NCBI GenBank assembly: GCA_013398055.1
Contig: VZRS01008360.1
Coordinates: forward strand, 248,001-312,000
DNA: 64,000 bases
DNA from: Ifrita kowaldi
Lineage: Eukaryota > Chordata > Aves > Passeriformes > Cinclosomatidae
Direction: 5' to 3'
Under the pieces are notes generated by a model that made no database searches, was not told the origin of the DNA, and saw nothing but the letters and a program-made list of their open reading frames with translations. Positions 1 to 14,599 of the stretch are shown here, piece after piece (within the stretch, counting starts at the first letter, position 1; the number at the start of each line of letters is the position of its first letter). The translations under genes were made by a program, and so were the position numbers.

Positions 1-3000
1 GAAGCAAAAGCTCAGCAAGCCAATAAAAGAGTGCAACAAGAAGGGTGAGCTGCAACTATTTCATCCTCCCTGTAACCCAATCCACCTCCTTCCACTTGCC
101 AGAGAGAATAAGCCAGACCAGTTTTCCATCAGCCATAGGAAGGAGCAATGCTATATCACAGCGCTGAAAAATGTAGTGGTTAGGCATGCCGTGAAGTTAA
201 TGCAGGTTAAAATGTGTCAAACACGTGACTTCAATACTCGTTACTAAAATAAATGCAATTAAAATAGTTCATAGAGGATAAAAATTTAATCCCTTCACCA
301 TTTCTGACACAATGATCATTTTATGAGTATAAATAATGCCAACTATACAAACAGCTGAACAAAGAAGGAAGATAAGGCTGCTAATGAAATGCCCAAGTCT
401 CAAATGTAGCCCATTGTAATGAACTGCCAAGAAATAATTAGCCAGCAGACATCAGAATACCTACGTCTGAAATGTAGGTCTATAAACATCTCTTTCAGCT
501 CTCTGAAGATATCTAGTTGTATTCAATGCTAAAGTCTTGTTCCACTATTCTTAAAATAACTGGGAAGAACTTGCAACAACCACACACTGCCAGGTGCTCT
601 ATTCCAACAAGACAGTCATTTAAGTTCCTGGGGTTGGGGTTTTTTTTACATTTATTTAAATTCAGTATATTGCCACAAGTTACTGTAATGAACTCTGAGA
701 AGAGACAAAGAAAATGCTTTTACACCGCTCTCACCCTGGTTCTTTCAGCACTGCTCTGAATTAAAATCAGTGCATATTGTTACATTCAGGCAGGAGATTC
801 TGTTCCAAGGATGCAGTGCCCTCTGTACAGGATGTGGGAAGATAATACGACTTCAGAGGAGCTGCAGCCTATATTTATTACTAACAATCTACGATCTCAA
901 CAAAGCATTATGAAGAAAGACTGTTTCAGTAGAAATTTTATCTCAGGAATGTCCCACTGAAAGCAGAAAGATGGAAACAGTCACGAGACATGCAGGTTTG
1001 TGGCTAAGCAGCAAATAATCCATTGCAACAACTCACGTATTCCACAATGAAAACTGCTGGGTTTAAAACTAATTATGAAAAAACAAATCAACCTTTGGTT
1101 GCTTCAGAATCCAGTCTATAGATAGCTAAGAGATCTGCTGTGCTATTTTCAGCCACGGTCAGCAGAAGCCCCATCACAACATTATTACTTAAGGGTCTGA
1201 ACTGGAGGTGCTGTAAAGCCAACTATGAGACACCGGCATATTTCTCCAGCCCTTGTCCCACATGGCTCCAAGAAAGGATGCCTAGTGAAACCAAGGGGTG
1301 ACACTCCTCAGCAGCACTTGAAAACCAAACAGGAAATTAAGTGCACCTATAAAACACGTGCACAAAATTGTTTCCCTTCCATGCCTGCAGAGCCAACAAG
1401 CTGAGGAGGAGGAGGAAGGCAGCACCTTGCTGTGCATCACAGCCAGCCACAGGGTGCAGACCTGGTCCTCTGCTGCCTTTCCCTTGGGAAATGGTGGTTC
1501 CAGACAGCTGAAGGCAAAGCAAAACAATATTCATGTGAGAAAATAGGAAGAGTTCTACACTGTTTACATGTAATACACACCCATGAATGTACAAGTCTGC
1601 ATAGGGCTGCGTTTATTCCACATAGCTCAGAGCTCAGCTGAATCCAACAGAACAGCAGAACAGCTCCCAGTGTCAGCAGCTCCGCAGCAGCAAGGCTTTC
1701 CTACCACATGTAGGCACAGGTTCCCAATGCTGGCACAGGTGCCCAGATGGCAGATTTAAGCCTGCTGATAAAAACTGTTTCTTCTTCTTCATTTCACATT
1801 ATTTCCTTCAACATTTTCATAACCCACAGCTATCCTAGTTATGTTCTATTAACAGAGAGAGATTTGCTGCTACTGGTTGTACCTTTTTATTTCCCCTATT
1901 AATTTGATACCCAGGGGGGTGTCATCTGGTTTGCAGTGCCACAACCCAGTCCCCTCCAAGCCCTTCTGCAGCTTTATCCTGAGGGAGCAGACAAGACCCC
2001 CCTGCCCCGCCGAGCCCACACACCGCTCAAGTCATGACAAGCCAGCACTCAAACACCGCACACAGCCATCCCCTCTCCAAAACCTGCAGGGTCAGCAACT
2101 GCAGGTGTCCCACTGTCAGCCTGGAAAGGAGCCCCAGCCTTCACAATACGCTGCCATCTCGATGCTCCCTGGGCCTGGCACACACTGGGAAGCAGAGAAG
2201 CAATCCGGGGCTGCCCAGGCCTTTCACAGACACTGCACTGAGGAGGCTCAGCTTAACCCGCAGGGTTTCCCTGGCACACTTTTTGTCCCTCCTCCATGCC
2301 ACAGATACCCATCTCTCCCTTCCACATTGAACAGCTCCCCCATAGGCATCAGCCTGTCTTTCTGCAAACAAATCCAGCTTTTATCTAGCCCTCTCCTCCC
2401 AGTGCTGCTTGCAACATCCTATTACCCCTGCTTCTGCCCTGATTTCTGAACACATGCATTCGTCTTTCTCCTTGCTCCCTTTTCTCTCATGGCTGCCCAC
2501 CACACAGCTACTCTGCACCCTTTTTTCCACTTGAGGAACCTGTACCCAATTGCTGACTCCCACGGAATGCAACTCTTGCAACCTCTTAGGTTTCCCTGTG
2601 CTGAGTAATGCCCTGAGTATCTACATGCACTCTCCAAGCACCTGCCTACTAAAAGGGTCACTCACTTCTTTCCTGCTAGATGGGCATGGCTTCACTGCCA
2701 TAGGAAAGGCAATTTCTCTCTCCAACCTGTGCCATGTTGCTCACTGGCACATGGCAGAACCCTCTCCTGTCCTTGACTTTATCGTCAGGTGAAAATTTAA
2801 AGCTGAACATATGCCGGATGAACATGGCACTACTGCCTGATGGTGACCATACAACCTCCCATCTCAGAGAACTCCCCCTTGTTCAGCTCCCACAGGTTCT
2901 TTCAGGCATCCATCCTTCAGCCTTGCACCTGCACCGAGGCACTTCTCACTCACCTCTGCTTATCAGCTTCAACCCACTCTAGGCACAGAAGCTGTCTGGT

Positions 3001-6000
3001 CTCTGCAAATAAAGAGCTGCAAGTAGCCAGAAGACCCTTGCCTATCTCAAAGGTCAGTTCACTGAATGCTAAAGCAGTGTAACTCATCAGCTTTCCATCC
3101 TCTGCTTCTGGGGGTAGAAAAAATAATCCACATGTCAGCTTTTAAAATGGTTTTAAACTCTAAACTAGTACCTTCAGAAGAGTTACAAACACATGCTACT
3201 CCAGTTCTCAAGGATTTATTTTGAAATGTTTGAGTTCCCCTAGCCTACAAACCAGGTAAACTTTAGTTTACTTGCAGACTCAAAAGCTTGTCTAAACCTG
3301 TAAGCTGCACTTGCTTAAAATTAAAGCTGCACAAAATTTAATTAACCTGAAGCCGTGTAAGTTCATACGTGCATGTATCTATTTCAGTTTGCACCGACAA
3401 AGCTGAGTTTAAACACAACTGCACTCACTCCTAGGTGGCAAATTAACTCTGTCCAACAGGTACCTTACATGGCCCTGCAAGGCAGGACTGGCTGCTCCCA
3501 CCTGGATCATGTTTGCCAGCTCTGGGGCTCCCACCATCGGGCCAGCCCAGCTCCACAGCAGCAGCACAGAGCTCCAGGGCAGCACTGCAGAACCTGCAGC
3601 GTGGGGCAGCCCAACAGCATCCTCCACCCACTGCCTCCTTTCCTGCCAGGCTGCCTCTGCAGCCACGATGAATGAACAAGTGAATCTATCAGAATATTTC
3701 ATCTAAAACCTGTTCATGAACGGAAATTATGAACAGCAAGCATCTGACCAGTATTTAATACCCCACAACCTTAGCATTCAGTTCTCCGTGTCCTCAGAAC
3801 AGGGAACAATGTGTGCAGCCAGTTTGCTGCTTCACCATCCTACTTCTACAGGCAACCAGGGGGACAGAACCCAAGAACCTCAGAACTCAGCTATTTTCTT
3901 CTCAAGTAACATACCTGCTTTACAGGCACAACATCATCCATAAACATTTTGATATCTATTTCAGAAGTTTTCACATTGCCATGGTTTTCTTTTGAAAATG
4001 CAGCAGAGGGCATGTGACCCATCCTAGTACAAAGAACTGAAGCCACAGCCACACAGGCCACTGAGTTTAGCACCCTATTCAGACAACTTACAGAACACTT
4101 GCATGGATTCATTACTCATAGCATTTATATTCCAAACATCCCAGGGAACTGCACAGTTACACCACAACTTACTTAGTAAAAGTCAAAACCAGAAAAGGCT
4201 GTCCTTGATTAAATCTAGATCAGATTTCAGTAAAGCTGCACTGAACTTTTGACTTTACAAAAATCATAACACTAGGGAATTATATTTAAGATATATGTAG
4301 ACAGTTCTAAAGCAATACTAACTGAGGTAACCACACTGTCGACATTCACCTGTAGGCTGCAGCATGTTTTCAGCATTAACAATACACTGAATTATGCTTC
4401 TGTAAAAGTTTCACGCTAATGTTACCCACAATTACTTGTCTGAGGGGTCCTTCCAGAAGGAGACATTGTTCAAGAGCACTACAGAATTGATCAGTCTGGA
4501 TTTTCATTCCTGTGAATCACATCACGTGTAAACATTCCAGTGGAAGAGCAGATGTCTGCATCAAGAGAATGAAAATGTCCTTTCTTGATTATTAACACAG
4601 TTTGATTTCAATTTTCAAGGCGAACTACATGCTGCTTTGCCACTCCTTTGCTCAGCAGCTGAACTAAACACGACAAAACTGCAACTCACCTGAGTATGAC
4701 AAATTCCAGAAGAATACAACGCACTCAAGCTACCTCCTGATCCTACACTGGACCTCACCACAAAGCTACTGCTATTTAAAATACTCAGCAGTAACTAAGA
4801 ACTTCACTAAAGTGACAAGAATCACTGTGAAGTGACAAATAACAATTATTAGTTCTGCACTGCAAACACCCACTGCAAGTATTTTCACCCTGAACAGCAG
4901 GAGCTACCCACCAAGAGCATCCCAGTGCATACATGGGTGACTAAGTGTTCACAGAGGGGCTTCCACACACGGAACCATGGTACACATGATCTAAACTTTG
5001 TTTTTCAATTAAGTTACAAGTTTCACTAACTTGATTGTACAAACCATGGTGATATATGAACCCACATTCCGAACCCCTCCAAGAGAAGCAAGCTAGCAAG
5101 AAAAAGATGCAGTACACGCAGATATGTTCCATGAGAACTAAATGGGGACTGCTTAAACTCACTGGTACTAAACAAAACAAAGTATTTTGTGTTTCATTTT
5201 CACTCTTAGCCTTAGAGCTCAGGACTATTACCATTTTTTTAGCTGCTATTAACTGAAAACTGACTACTCAGTACATTCAGGCACAGATCTACAGGATAAT
5301 CAGACACCTGGTTTCTACTTGGAAGTAATCAATAAGAGATAGGTGCCTGGATATCTTCATGGATCATAGACTTAATTATATAGGCTACCAAATCTTAAGG
5401 GTCAGCATTTTGGCTTTTTTTTTTGCATGATAAAAGGATGTTCAAGATTCATTTTCAACTGAAAATTCACTATAATTTGCATTTAGACAAACCTTTGTCC
5501 AGTGCAATTAAACACACACAAACCACCAGCATTTCCAAATATTTTATTTGATTCAGCAAGCTATCTCCCAAAAATTGATAGATTATGTTCAAAATATCCT
5601 TTTCCAGGGATATTTCTAGCATTTTAAAACTACATCTGTCATTCCCATTTCACTCACTTGTTGAATGGAAGAGGAAAATACACTTTTCCCTCAGCTGCCA
5701 TTTCATTTCTCAACCTTTTAGGAGTCAGTGATTGAACTATACCACTGGAATCAAGCATAATGAAGGTAATGCTGCAGAGCAGGCTTCTGGAGCCAAAAGC
5801 TGGCTTAGCTCTTCAGCAAATGGTGGTTCCAGGTGTGCAGCTTCCGATTACTGCCAGTGAGTAACCTGTCTTTTAAATATCAACTAATTCATTTGGTTTA
5901 TATGACCACTAATAGCAACTGTAGGCCGTCATCATTTATCATGCCAAAATGCTTAATACATTAAAAAAAAAATCAAACCATAAAGAAAATAGACCAACCT

Positions 6001-9000
6001 TTTATACACACTTAATGAAAGGAATTTTGCCACACTTTGTCAGAGCTTGGATAAAAGGTTTCTATGGCATAGTCTGACTCCTGCAAGATTAGTTCAAAAT
6101 TATGTTTGGCCTTTTCTTCAGACAGTCCCATCAGAGCAGAAAGACCTGCAGCTTTCACCAAGGGCTGGCTGGCCTCATAGATGCCTCACCCTCAGTGACC
6201 AACTTCCACAGAAGCAGAGCATGGACCACAGAGCAATCACTGACCTTGCACTGAAGCACGAAGCATCTGAACCGAGCAGGGTGCGGGAGATGGGAGCCCT
6301 GAGTGGATGGTGCCAAGCACCAATGAGCACAGCTCTCTTTGGCAGAGCATCCTGTGTACTCTTCCCAAGAAACTACTGCCTGCACACCCTCAGCACAGGC
6401 AACAAACTGGTCCTGCCAGAGGATGTCCAGCCCTGAAGTAGAAGCCTCGAGTCTCAATCTCAGATTGCCTCCAGACACCAAATTCACACAGGATCCAGAA
6501 TCCCCTTGCAGAATTCTCCCCCTGGTTTAATAAGCAGCCAAGCCTCTTGAGTACTTTCCTCCACTGAATTAGCAACAAAACTAACATGTGGTTCTGGAAG
6601 AAGGAGTTGTCACCATTTTTCAGAGCAGATTAAAAAACAAGACTAAAATTCCATCCACAAAAAATACTAAATAAATGTTAAAGCTTTTCAGTTCAGAGGC
6701 CTTGAAAGAGTTACCACTTGTGGTATTGAGTAAGTGCCTTTCCAGTCTGTATTTTAATGTAGCAGTGGCTCTGAAGAGGAAGGGAGAAGGCACACAGGAC
6801 TATTTCCACTGAAGTCACAAAGACTACTCAAGGAATTTTCAAGAAGGTGGTAAGGCAAACACAGGAGAACAAACTGCCCATCCTATTATCCAGCACACTT
6901 TGCTCACAAACTAATTCTCGTTTGTCCGAAGGATGCTTGTGGTAGGTACTTACAAGGCAACCTTGTTCGTACTAAGAAAAAGTTCCAACAGTTTGTATTG
7001 CTGACCACTTTAAAAACAGTTATAATTCACTGCTTTATAGGCAAAGTCGTGAACTGTAATTCCTATTGTCCAGTGCAATCCGACTTTTTCAAACACAGGT
7101 GTCCCAACAACCTTATAATGGCACTTAGGAATTTCTGACAAAGAAATACAGATTGCCTGCATGCCTGTGAGGCCATCCATCAGAAAGGACAGCCATCGAT
7201 CACGGACCCTGACATTTAACCACAAACTTCCTCTCAGGGGGAGATACAAATATGCCTCATTTAATAAACAAGTTCTCCCCAGGAACAAGATTTTCTTCCC
7301 AAACTTGAAGTACCTGACAACGGGCAAGTGATAGCACCCCCAGGGAAAAGCTAAGCAGGACTCATTGCTGCGGGGAAACACAGGTACACCCCCAGAAACC
7401 CACGGACACATGCCCTGCCCTGAACAGCCAGTGCTGCCCACACAGGCTGTCTGTGGGTTACAGCTGGGGAGGGACAACAGCTCACGGCACATGAGCAGTA
7501 AAGACAACGACCCTCACTGGGTGCAGGTCCCACCAGCTGGAGCCACCCCATCCCCAGCCCTGCAGCAACACCTGGGCTCCCCTCCCTGTGACAGGTACAA
7601 TGTCACCACAGCAACCGCAAGCAATTAAAAAGCAGCAACAAGGAAAATATTTGGGAAGTTTTGAATGTTTTTTTCCACTGTCTTAATGATTAAACATTCA
7701 ACAACACAAAACACTTGGCAGCTTACTGAAAGCCTCTTGATGGCACAGCAGCTGATAACAAGCATCCTACTTGATGAAAGATAATCCTTTTTCCATTAAA
7801 TCAAGAAAGCATTAAAATTGAGATACTGGCTAACTCCATTTACAACAAAACAAAACAAATCCTCGAAATTCCCAAAGATCTAACGGAACACCACAAAATA
7901 TCCCACCACTTACAGAATTTTTAGATTTAGGGGATTCTTTTTGCTGGCTTGAAAGCACCAACTTGTGCTGGCCTTTTGCTCAGGCTGTTTCTGACAGTGC
8001 ACTCACTGCTTTTTCATCTATTCAATCTACCTTTTGAATCACCTGCTGATAGCTTTGTAACACACAGTCCAACATTCCACCTGGACTGCTCCAGAGGGAA
8101 GCCAGGAAGCTACCTCCCTGTCCTCATCGCCAGTTTAAAAATAAAGAGTTCCTTATTTATATATGAGGCTTTGTATTAGAAATGCAGATAAAAATATAGA
8201 TAAAATACAGATAGAAATACAGATAAAATTAGAAATTAGAGATATCAGAAAGGCTTGAACCAAAAATCCAAATTTGGATCCCGATCTGAATTTTGCAGCT
8301 CTGGCCCTTCTCCAAATACTTCTGTTTGGCAAGCGGCTGAGGAGAGTAACAAGAGAAGGCAACATACACAAGTTATGGGATCTGTATAAAAACATTCAGC
8401 TCAACCCCTGCTCTCAAAACTACACACACACAGAGAAAAAGACTAACAAAACCACCCCAAGCGCCAATTAATTAAAAGATTAATCAGTGCTTCAGTATAA
8501 GTCTGATCACCCCAACCTGAGCAGTACTGTCATCTCACCCAATTATATGATTTTTTTCTGATTAATTTATACAGTACCCAGAAACTTTTAGGGGGGGTTC
8601 CAAGTGTTCTTCTCAGGTAGAGATTTGGATTCCTACTTGCAAAGGGCATACAGACACATGTAAATCACACTGAACTCTCCCAAGTGGCAAGCAACCCAGC
8701 TACAGAGGCCTGCGATGACAATCCTGCAATTCTGTGCTTATTAAGGACTCATTAGAACTGCTGCTCTGAATCACAAAGTCACACCATCTGACTTGTTTCC
8801 ATGAAGAAACTCCTGCAGTGCAAAGTAAAATGTTTATGAAACAAGGAATTGCGTATGTTTGATGCTGTGAAGTCAACAATTCCATGCACTCCAACTCATT
8901 CCAAACAAACAGCAGTAAAACTTATCCAAATCTTTTATTACTTGAATAGTGCTTTCCCCCCGTATAGTTTTTAGATTCTATTGTTTCAAGAAACAAAGAC

Positions 9001-12000
9001 AAACAAAACCCACAAACAAGAGTGAAAAATCCACTCTTCCTAAAAGCAGGTTTATAAAGACCTTTTTTCTGCAAAGCTATTCCCTCCAACTTGGAGCCAG
9101 GATATTCAATAAAACCTCAGCTCCATTCTCCAAAGGTTACATAAAGGTCACCATTCATTTTACTCAGGTTTATTTTCTAACCTTATAAAAACGCCTGCAG
9201 ACCAAATTGGCTTCCACACCTGCTGACCTAGAAACTCCACCACTGTGGTGGCCGTGCCCCGTTTTGGAAAGTTGCTTCTCCTCCCACGCTGCCCTGGCAC
9301 CGACTGCTGCGCCGCTGACCTGCCCGCTCCCGGCACCCGGAGGCTTTCCCAACAGCACAGGGATGCACTGCAGCAGGGAACAGCAAAAGCATTTGAATGC
9401 TGCTTTGGTGAGAAGGAATTCTTCTGGAGGGCTTCCCCACAAAAGAAGAGTTTCCTGTATACAGGAATGTGTAGTAACAGGTAACGGGTGTACCTGGCTC
9501 TTTTCAGAGGAGTCGAAGGTCTCCGAACAACCCACGGAGGCCATCTCCAGAAGTCGTCGAGTTGAGAAAGTGACAAATGGTGTAGGATTTATTCTGCCCA
9601 GTTCATGAGTTCTGCACCACAGATGGTTACACCCTTGTTTAAAATCTGTTTGCAGTCAGAGAATTAGGCACATGAAGCGATCGGATGGATTGTTGTATGA
9701 AAACATCTTTCCTAAGAGCTGGCCCTTACCTCAGAAATGCATTTTTTTCTTCCACAGTAACTGCATGGGAACTTGTACAAAACAAGGTGGAGTGAAACGA
9801 AACAAATTCCACTTTCTGTTCCTATCCATTTGGGGAAGCAGAGTGTGAAGGAGAATGACAAGCTGCTAAATGCTTTGCCCAAGGAGGGGTGACTTTCCCT
9901 GAAATTACCATGAACTACTCTAAAATATGGTCCACAGTTCAATTTGTTCCCATGTATTCAACTGCTTATACACCATATCAGGCAGTACATTCAGGACAGG
10001 CAAACCTCCCCATCACCTGGAAACAGCGGAACCAAAAAGCCAGGGAAAACTGAGTTAGTGACAAGAAATCTTTGCAGTTTTACACATCATCTCTCAGCTG
10101 AGAGGCTCAAGGTCCTTTTTCAAAGGAGATAAACACACTTCTGATGCTGCATAGATTAAGTGAAATGAGTGCAGCCTGTAGGCCAGTCAATGATAATTAT
10201 TTGATTTTCCTCACAGAAATCAGTAATCTGTAATTGAAGAATTACACAGAATTACCTGTGTTTCCCACCTCCAACAATGAATTAACCAGGATGAAGGAGG
10301 GAATGACGGCCGCTGCATTTTGGGCTGAGGGCACAGAATAACCACAAGTACTCTGTAATCAGAGAAAATTTTGAGTTCTCTCAATTTTGACAGGCTACTT
10401 AACAAAATATTGAAGGTTATGTTGGGGGTTTTTTTCCCTTATTTCCTGTCACCCTCTCCCAAGCTACGAGAAAAAATGCAGATGGATTGGTTTACATGTT
10501 AATCCAACTTGACTCAGGAAATATTTGTTTTAAAAAAATACGTACAGAAATTTCAACTGCAGAAGAAAACTATCAGAAAGGTATCTCCACCTGCATTTGC
10601 TAAAAGCCTGAAACACATACCCCTCAAGCTTCCCTCTTCATTGCCAGGCATTTTATTAAAAATATCAAGACTGTCAATCATTTTTTCTGCTGACCTAACT
10701 ATACAAATAAGTAGCAATTCCTATTATGAAAAACCTCGACTGCATTTCCCAAGTTGCAGAACATTTGCTCTGCCAACAGCTAAGTGACGATCCACGCTTG
10801 CTGACAATGCCTAATGAGGAGTGATGGATGCAATTGCAGGAGGGAGCAGGAATGTTTTAAGTCATAAGAAAGAATGGAGCCTTCCAAAGATTAGGAAATA
10901 CTGGTGTTACAATCAGCTAATCTGGTTTTCTAGCACAATACCAAGAGACCAAAACTAACAAGGGCACAATTCACCTCCTACTACTTCTTCAACATGAGAC
11001 AAAATGGGCCTTGGGACATATAATTTCGGCACTGCCTGGACTCGCTCATGGTTTTCCAATACAACTTCCAGCTAGAAGAGTGATTTGAGGACAAAAATTA
11101 TTGGTCTGAAACCCACACCCACATCCAGCTGAAATGGCTGCAAACACAATGCTTTGTGTTTGCCACTCCACACTGCCTGGTCCTCAGCTTGGTTTACACG
11201 AGACACTGGGGCAGGGAAGGACAGAAATTAATCTCTCGAGCAGAATTGCTATATTCAAATCCTAACAGATGCCTTTAGGACAAAAAGAGCTGAGATGCAG
11301 GCAAGGTGAAAGAAGCTGGGGCCAACCCATGCACAGATGCAAGCACCAGATTACTATTTACAACAGTAAACAAGTGCTCATTGCAGAATCATCACTAGTT
11401 ATTCGCAACAGTGAACAAGAAAACAAACCTGTCTGTTCCTTCAATGTTCACAGCTACTGGATTTTGGATTAATACAGTGAGTGGAGGGATTAAATTGCCT
11501 AAAACTGTTGGTCTTTTTCTTTCATGCCAGTGATGACAGACCCTCAGCTGACACCACCCTCCCTCGGCCATCTCTGCATTTCAATCCTCGTGCCACACTG
11601 CTTTTACATCCATACTTTGCTGGCTGTCTTCAGCTGTAAGATATTCCTTGGCAAGTCAATGTGATACTGAGTAGACTCTGTCTTCACCACCATATGTTTG
11701 GGTACAGAAACATCATATACAAATAACACACATTTGGTAATACAGCACCCTCACCCGAAGAAATAATTGAAACCCCATTAGTCTATATGCTCAGACAGCT
11801 GACTAGGGAGGTTTTCCCGCCTCGGGCTCTAACGTCTGGACAAAAAGCTATTAATAAATATGAAAGCTTTAACGAATCTAAAGAGAAATAAAAACAGGCA
11901 GATTAAGGCCCAGTGTCCAGTGAGGACCAGGGCAATTTACAAACCCATCCATGCCGACATTAATCAGCCAGGCTGGGCTCCCAAAGACGTGTTCTCTGTG

Positions 12001-14500
12001 TCTAGACTTCTAATCCGTCAATGGGAAAAGACATCCAGTATTATTTCTGCCCACTTCACCCACACCGTAAGAACACATCCAACCGCCTCAGCAACTCGCA
12101 CGCGCAGCACAAAACAAAACCAGACACCACTTTGCTGCATGTGTTCCAGTGGGGCAGGCAGGACACAAATACAGATAGACAGTGATGAGCTTCAATTACG
12201 GTAACCAAATAGCAGTTAAATACCTCTATGTGATGCTGTAATGCAAATAAATACTTCCTGATTTGTTTTTAAGCACAGCTAAATCACTCTTTTATCTTCC
12301 CCTCCTCAGCTCAAACTAGTGGTCGCTTTATTTGCCAAAAAACACTCCAACAGAAAAAAAAAAAACCCAAACCCAACAGACTGGACACCTAAATCGCATA
12401 TTTTTAAGTCTTCAGTACCTCTACTGACCATGCCTGCAAATGTAACCAGCAGGACATAACCTGTTGTTTCAATACAAGGGACTCCACATGTACACAATTA
12501 CTTAACATGTTTTTGTCAAACTACATTTTAATTTAATAAACAGAATAAACTAAGTATGAGTTGAAATAATTAATAGCTCATTGTCCCACTCGTGGCCTGC
12601 ATCACTCTCTATATTTACATTTGTCTGTAAAGTAGAGGGACAAGCACAGACTTGTTTGTGATCCTCAAGTCCAGTATTTCAGTAGCTTCTATATTTTGCT
12701 ATAGTACTATTTTCATTGACAATACAATTTGAAAACTGAATCCTTTTAAAAAACCAACCAAACAAAAAAAACCCTATAACAAACACAACCAACTAAAACC
12801 ATCCACTATGCACAAACATGTGTAGGAAAAAAGGAGGTGGGGGAAAACAACAGAGTACTGATCTGGATGTGTTAAACCCATTGGAAAGCAAAGGGGAAAC
12901 TGAATGCACCAACCTGCCAGCACATGCAACTGGCACGGTAGGGGAAGAGGGTAGGAAGAGGAGGGAAGGAGAAAAGAGGAAGCTCTGCTCTGCACATTGC
13001 ACCTCATTCTGTTAACAGCAGCATATTGCCATTTTCACAACCGGCCTTCCACAATCTCTCCCGCTGTTTATCCATCACCAGCACCCACTGAACAGAGAGC
13101 AGACCCCAGACTGCCAGTACAGGGGGAGACTTCACTGTTTACTGGGGCGCAGTGTGCACAACAGCTCCAGCAGTGATCTTCATCCTGGCTGCTCCAGAAC
13201 AACCACCGCATCTCCAGGAAGATGCAAATTAACACTAAACTCCAACCTCAAATGAAGACTGCTTAATCAGAGAAACATAAGATTTGAAGACATCAGAAGA
13301 AAAGCTTGTCTTATAAAAAATAACCTTATCTTCAAATACTGCATTTCAACAGCACAACCTGCAGGGAACGGATGCTGCCTGAGAGCAGCAGGGAAGTTGA
13401 AGCCCGGTGCAGGAAGCAGGTAGCCAGGAGGAACACTCTGTGAAGGTGAGGAACGCCTGTGAAAGTACCAGGAGACAGGGCTGCAAGGTGCTGGCAACAC
13501 CTCTGCTGGTCACAGGCACTTGGCACCAGGCGAGCCACTCACCCCGGGCAAAATGCTGCATTCCTTTGTATCGAATGTGGGCTTGGGCTATTCACCAAGT
13601 TCACCTGAATCAAACAAGCAGCTTTCATTTCAGAAGCTAACATATGTGCTCTTTTTCCTTGAAAAGAAAACCCACAATAAAAGCAGAGGTTTTACTTAGT
13701 AGCCATTTTGTCTTCAACTTGGACATGATACTTAATCTGAATGCAATGTAAACATGCTCTCCGAGGTTCATTTCCAAACAGCACGTTCATGCAAAGAGAA
13801 GGAAACATGAAAAGGCCATCACTAAATACCATAATAAATTAGGAGGGTGTGAAGGTTTCATGATCCAGAAAGACAAAAATTCTGCAGTTTGTATTCTTTC
13901 TCTAGGTCACATTGCAGAGAAAACCAAAACAAAAGGTAGCAAGTGTGGATTAAGGAGAATTAACTATTATTTACCGTTTAAATAAATAAAAACAAAACAA
14001 CCACCATCACAATAATAAATGCGATTTCAGTATGCCATACAATAAAATAATCTGAAGGTAAAATTATACTTAAGTTTCTCTTTATTTTCTAGTGACATCC
14101 ATTCAAACCATACAATCTAACTGTAATATGACGTAATATGCAAGACAGATCAGTATGTTTTTCTTGGGATGAGTATATGCATAAAATACACACATGGTGT
14201 GTGTGTGTATATAAAGGAAAACATTATATGAGTAACCTGTATTTACAACTCCCAACTTTCACTACTCTTTATCAGTGTCCCCAGCCAAAAGCAGCTTTTA
14301 AAAACATACATAAAATACAAATGCTGCAGGTGACAGTCTCTTGCAGATATTTAAAAAAAGCCCAAAAAACAACAAAGTGCCTTATGTGCAGCAAGCTAAA
14401 CTCGATTCCCCTCGTTCCCCCAACACACATAAAATAAAATTCTTAATTAAAATGCCGGTTTACTGGGAATTTGAATTTTTAGGAAAAAAAATCAACAAAA
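1..14500. other. No gene recognised; possible RFX7 intron
   Basis: No exon, RNA gene or clear mobile element was found. Open frames here are 60-190 codons, overlap one another on both strands and have no recognisable family, as expected by chance in the moderately GC-rich stretches at 1.4-3.7, 6.0-6.5, 7.3-7.6 and 9.2-9.6 kb. If the CpG island at 15 kb is the RFX7 promoter, this is its intronic DNA read on the minus strand. Confidence 0.5.
8180..8242 (+). repeat. Degenerate tandem repeat, unit about 12-16 bp (ayacagataaaa)
   Basis: The units atgcagataaaa, atatagataaaa, atacagatagaa and atacagataaaa follow one another, then decay into attagaaattagag. GATA-type cores recur in each unit. Confidence 0.75.
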
Positions 14501-14599
14501 AATAACCTGGATTCCTATGCAGAAACTTGAAAACCATCGTAAGCTCCAGCCAAAACTGCATTTGAACTGCCTGACTGGGACTTCAGAAGAGCAGAGGTT

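Noticed and set aside
1877..2449. 190-codon + strand open frame
   Set aside because: Proline/serine-rich product with overlapping frames in other registers, no family features and no splice context. It is best explained by a C-rich, stop-poor stretch.
7010..7507. 165-codon minus-strand open frame
   Set aside because: No recognisable domain and no promoter or splice evidence. It overlaps other frames on the same and opposite strand.
9160..9608. Overlapping 124-138-codon frames on both strands
   Set aside because: Four frames are open at once in a locally GC-rich patch, the signature of low stop density rather than coding.
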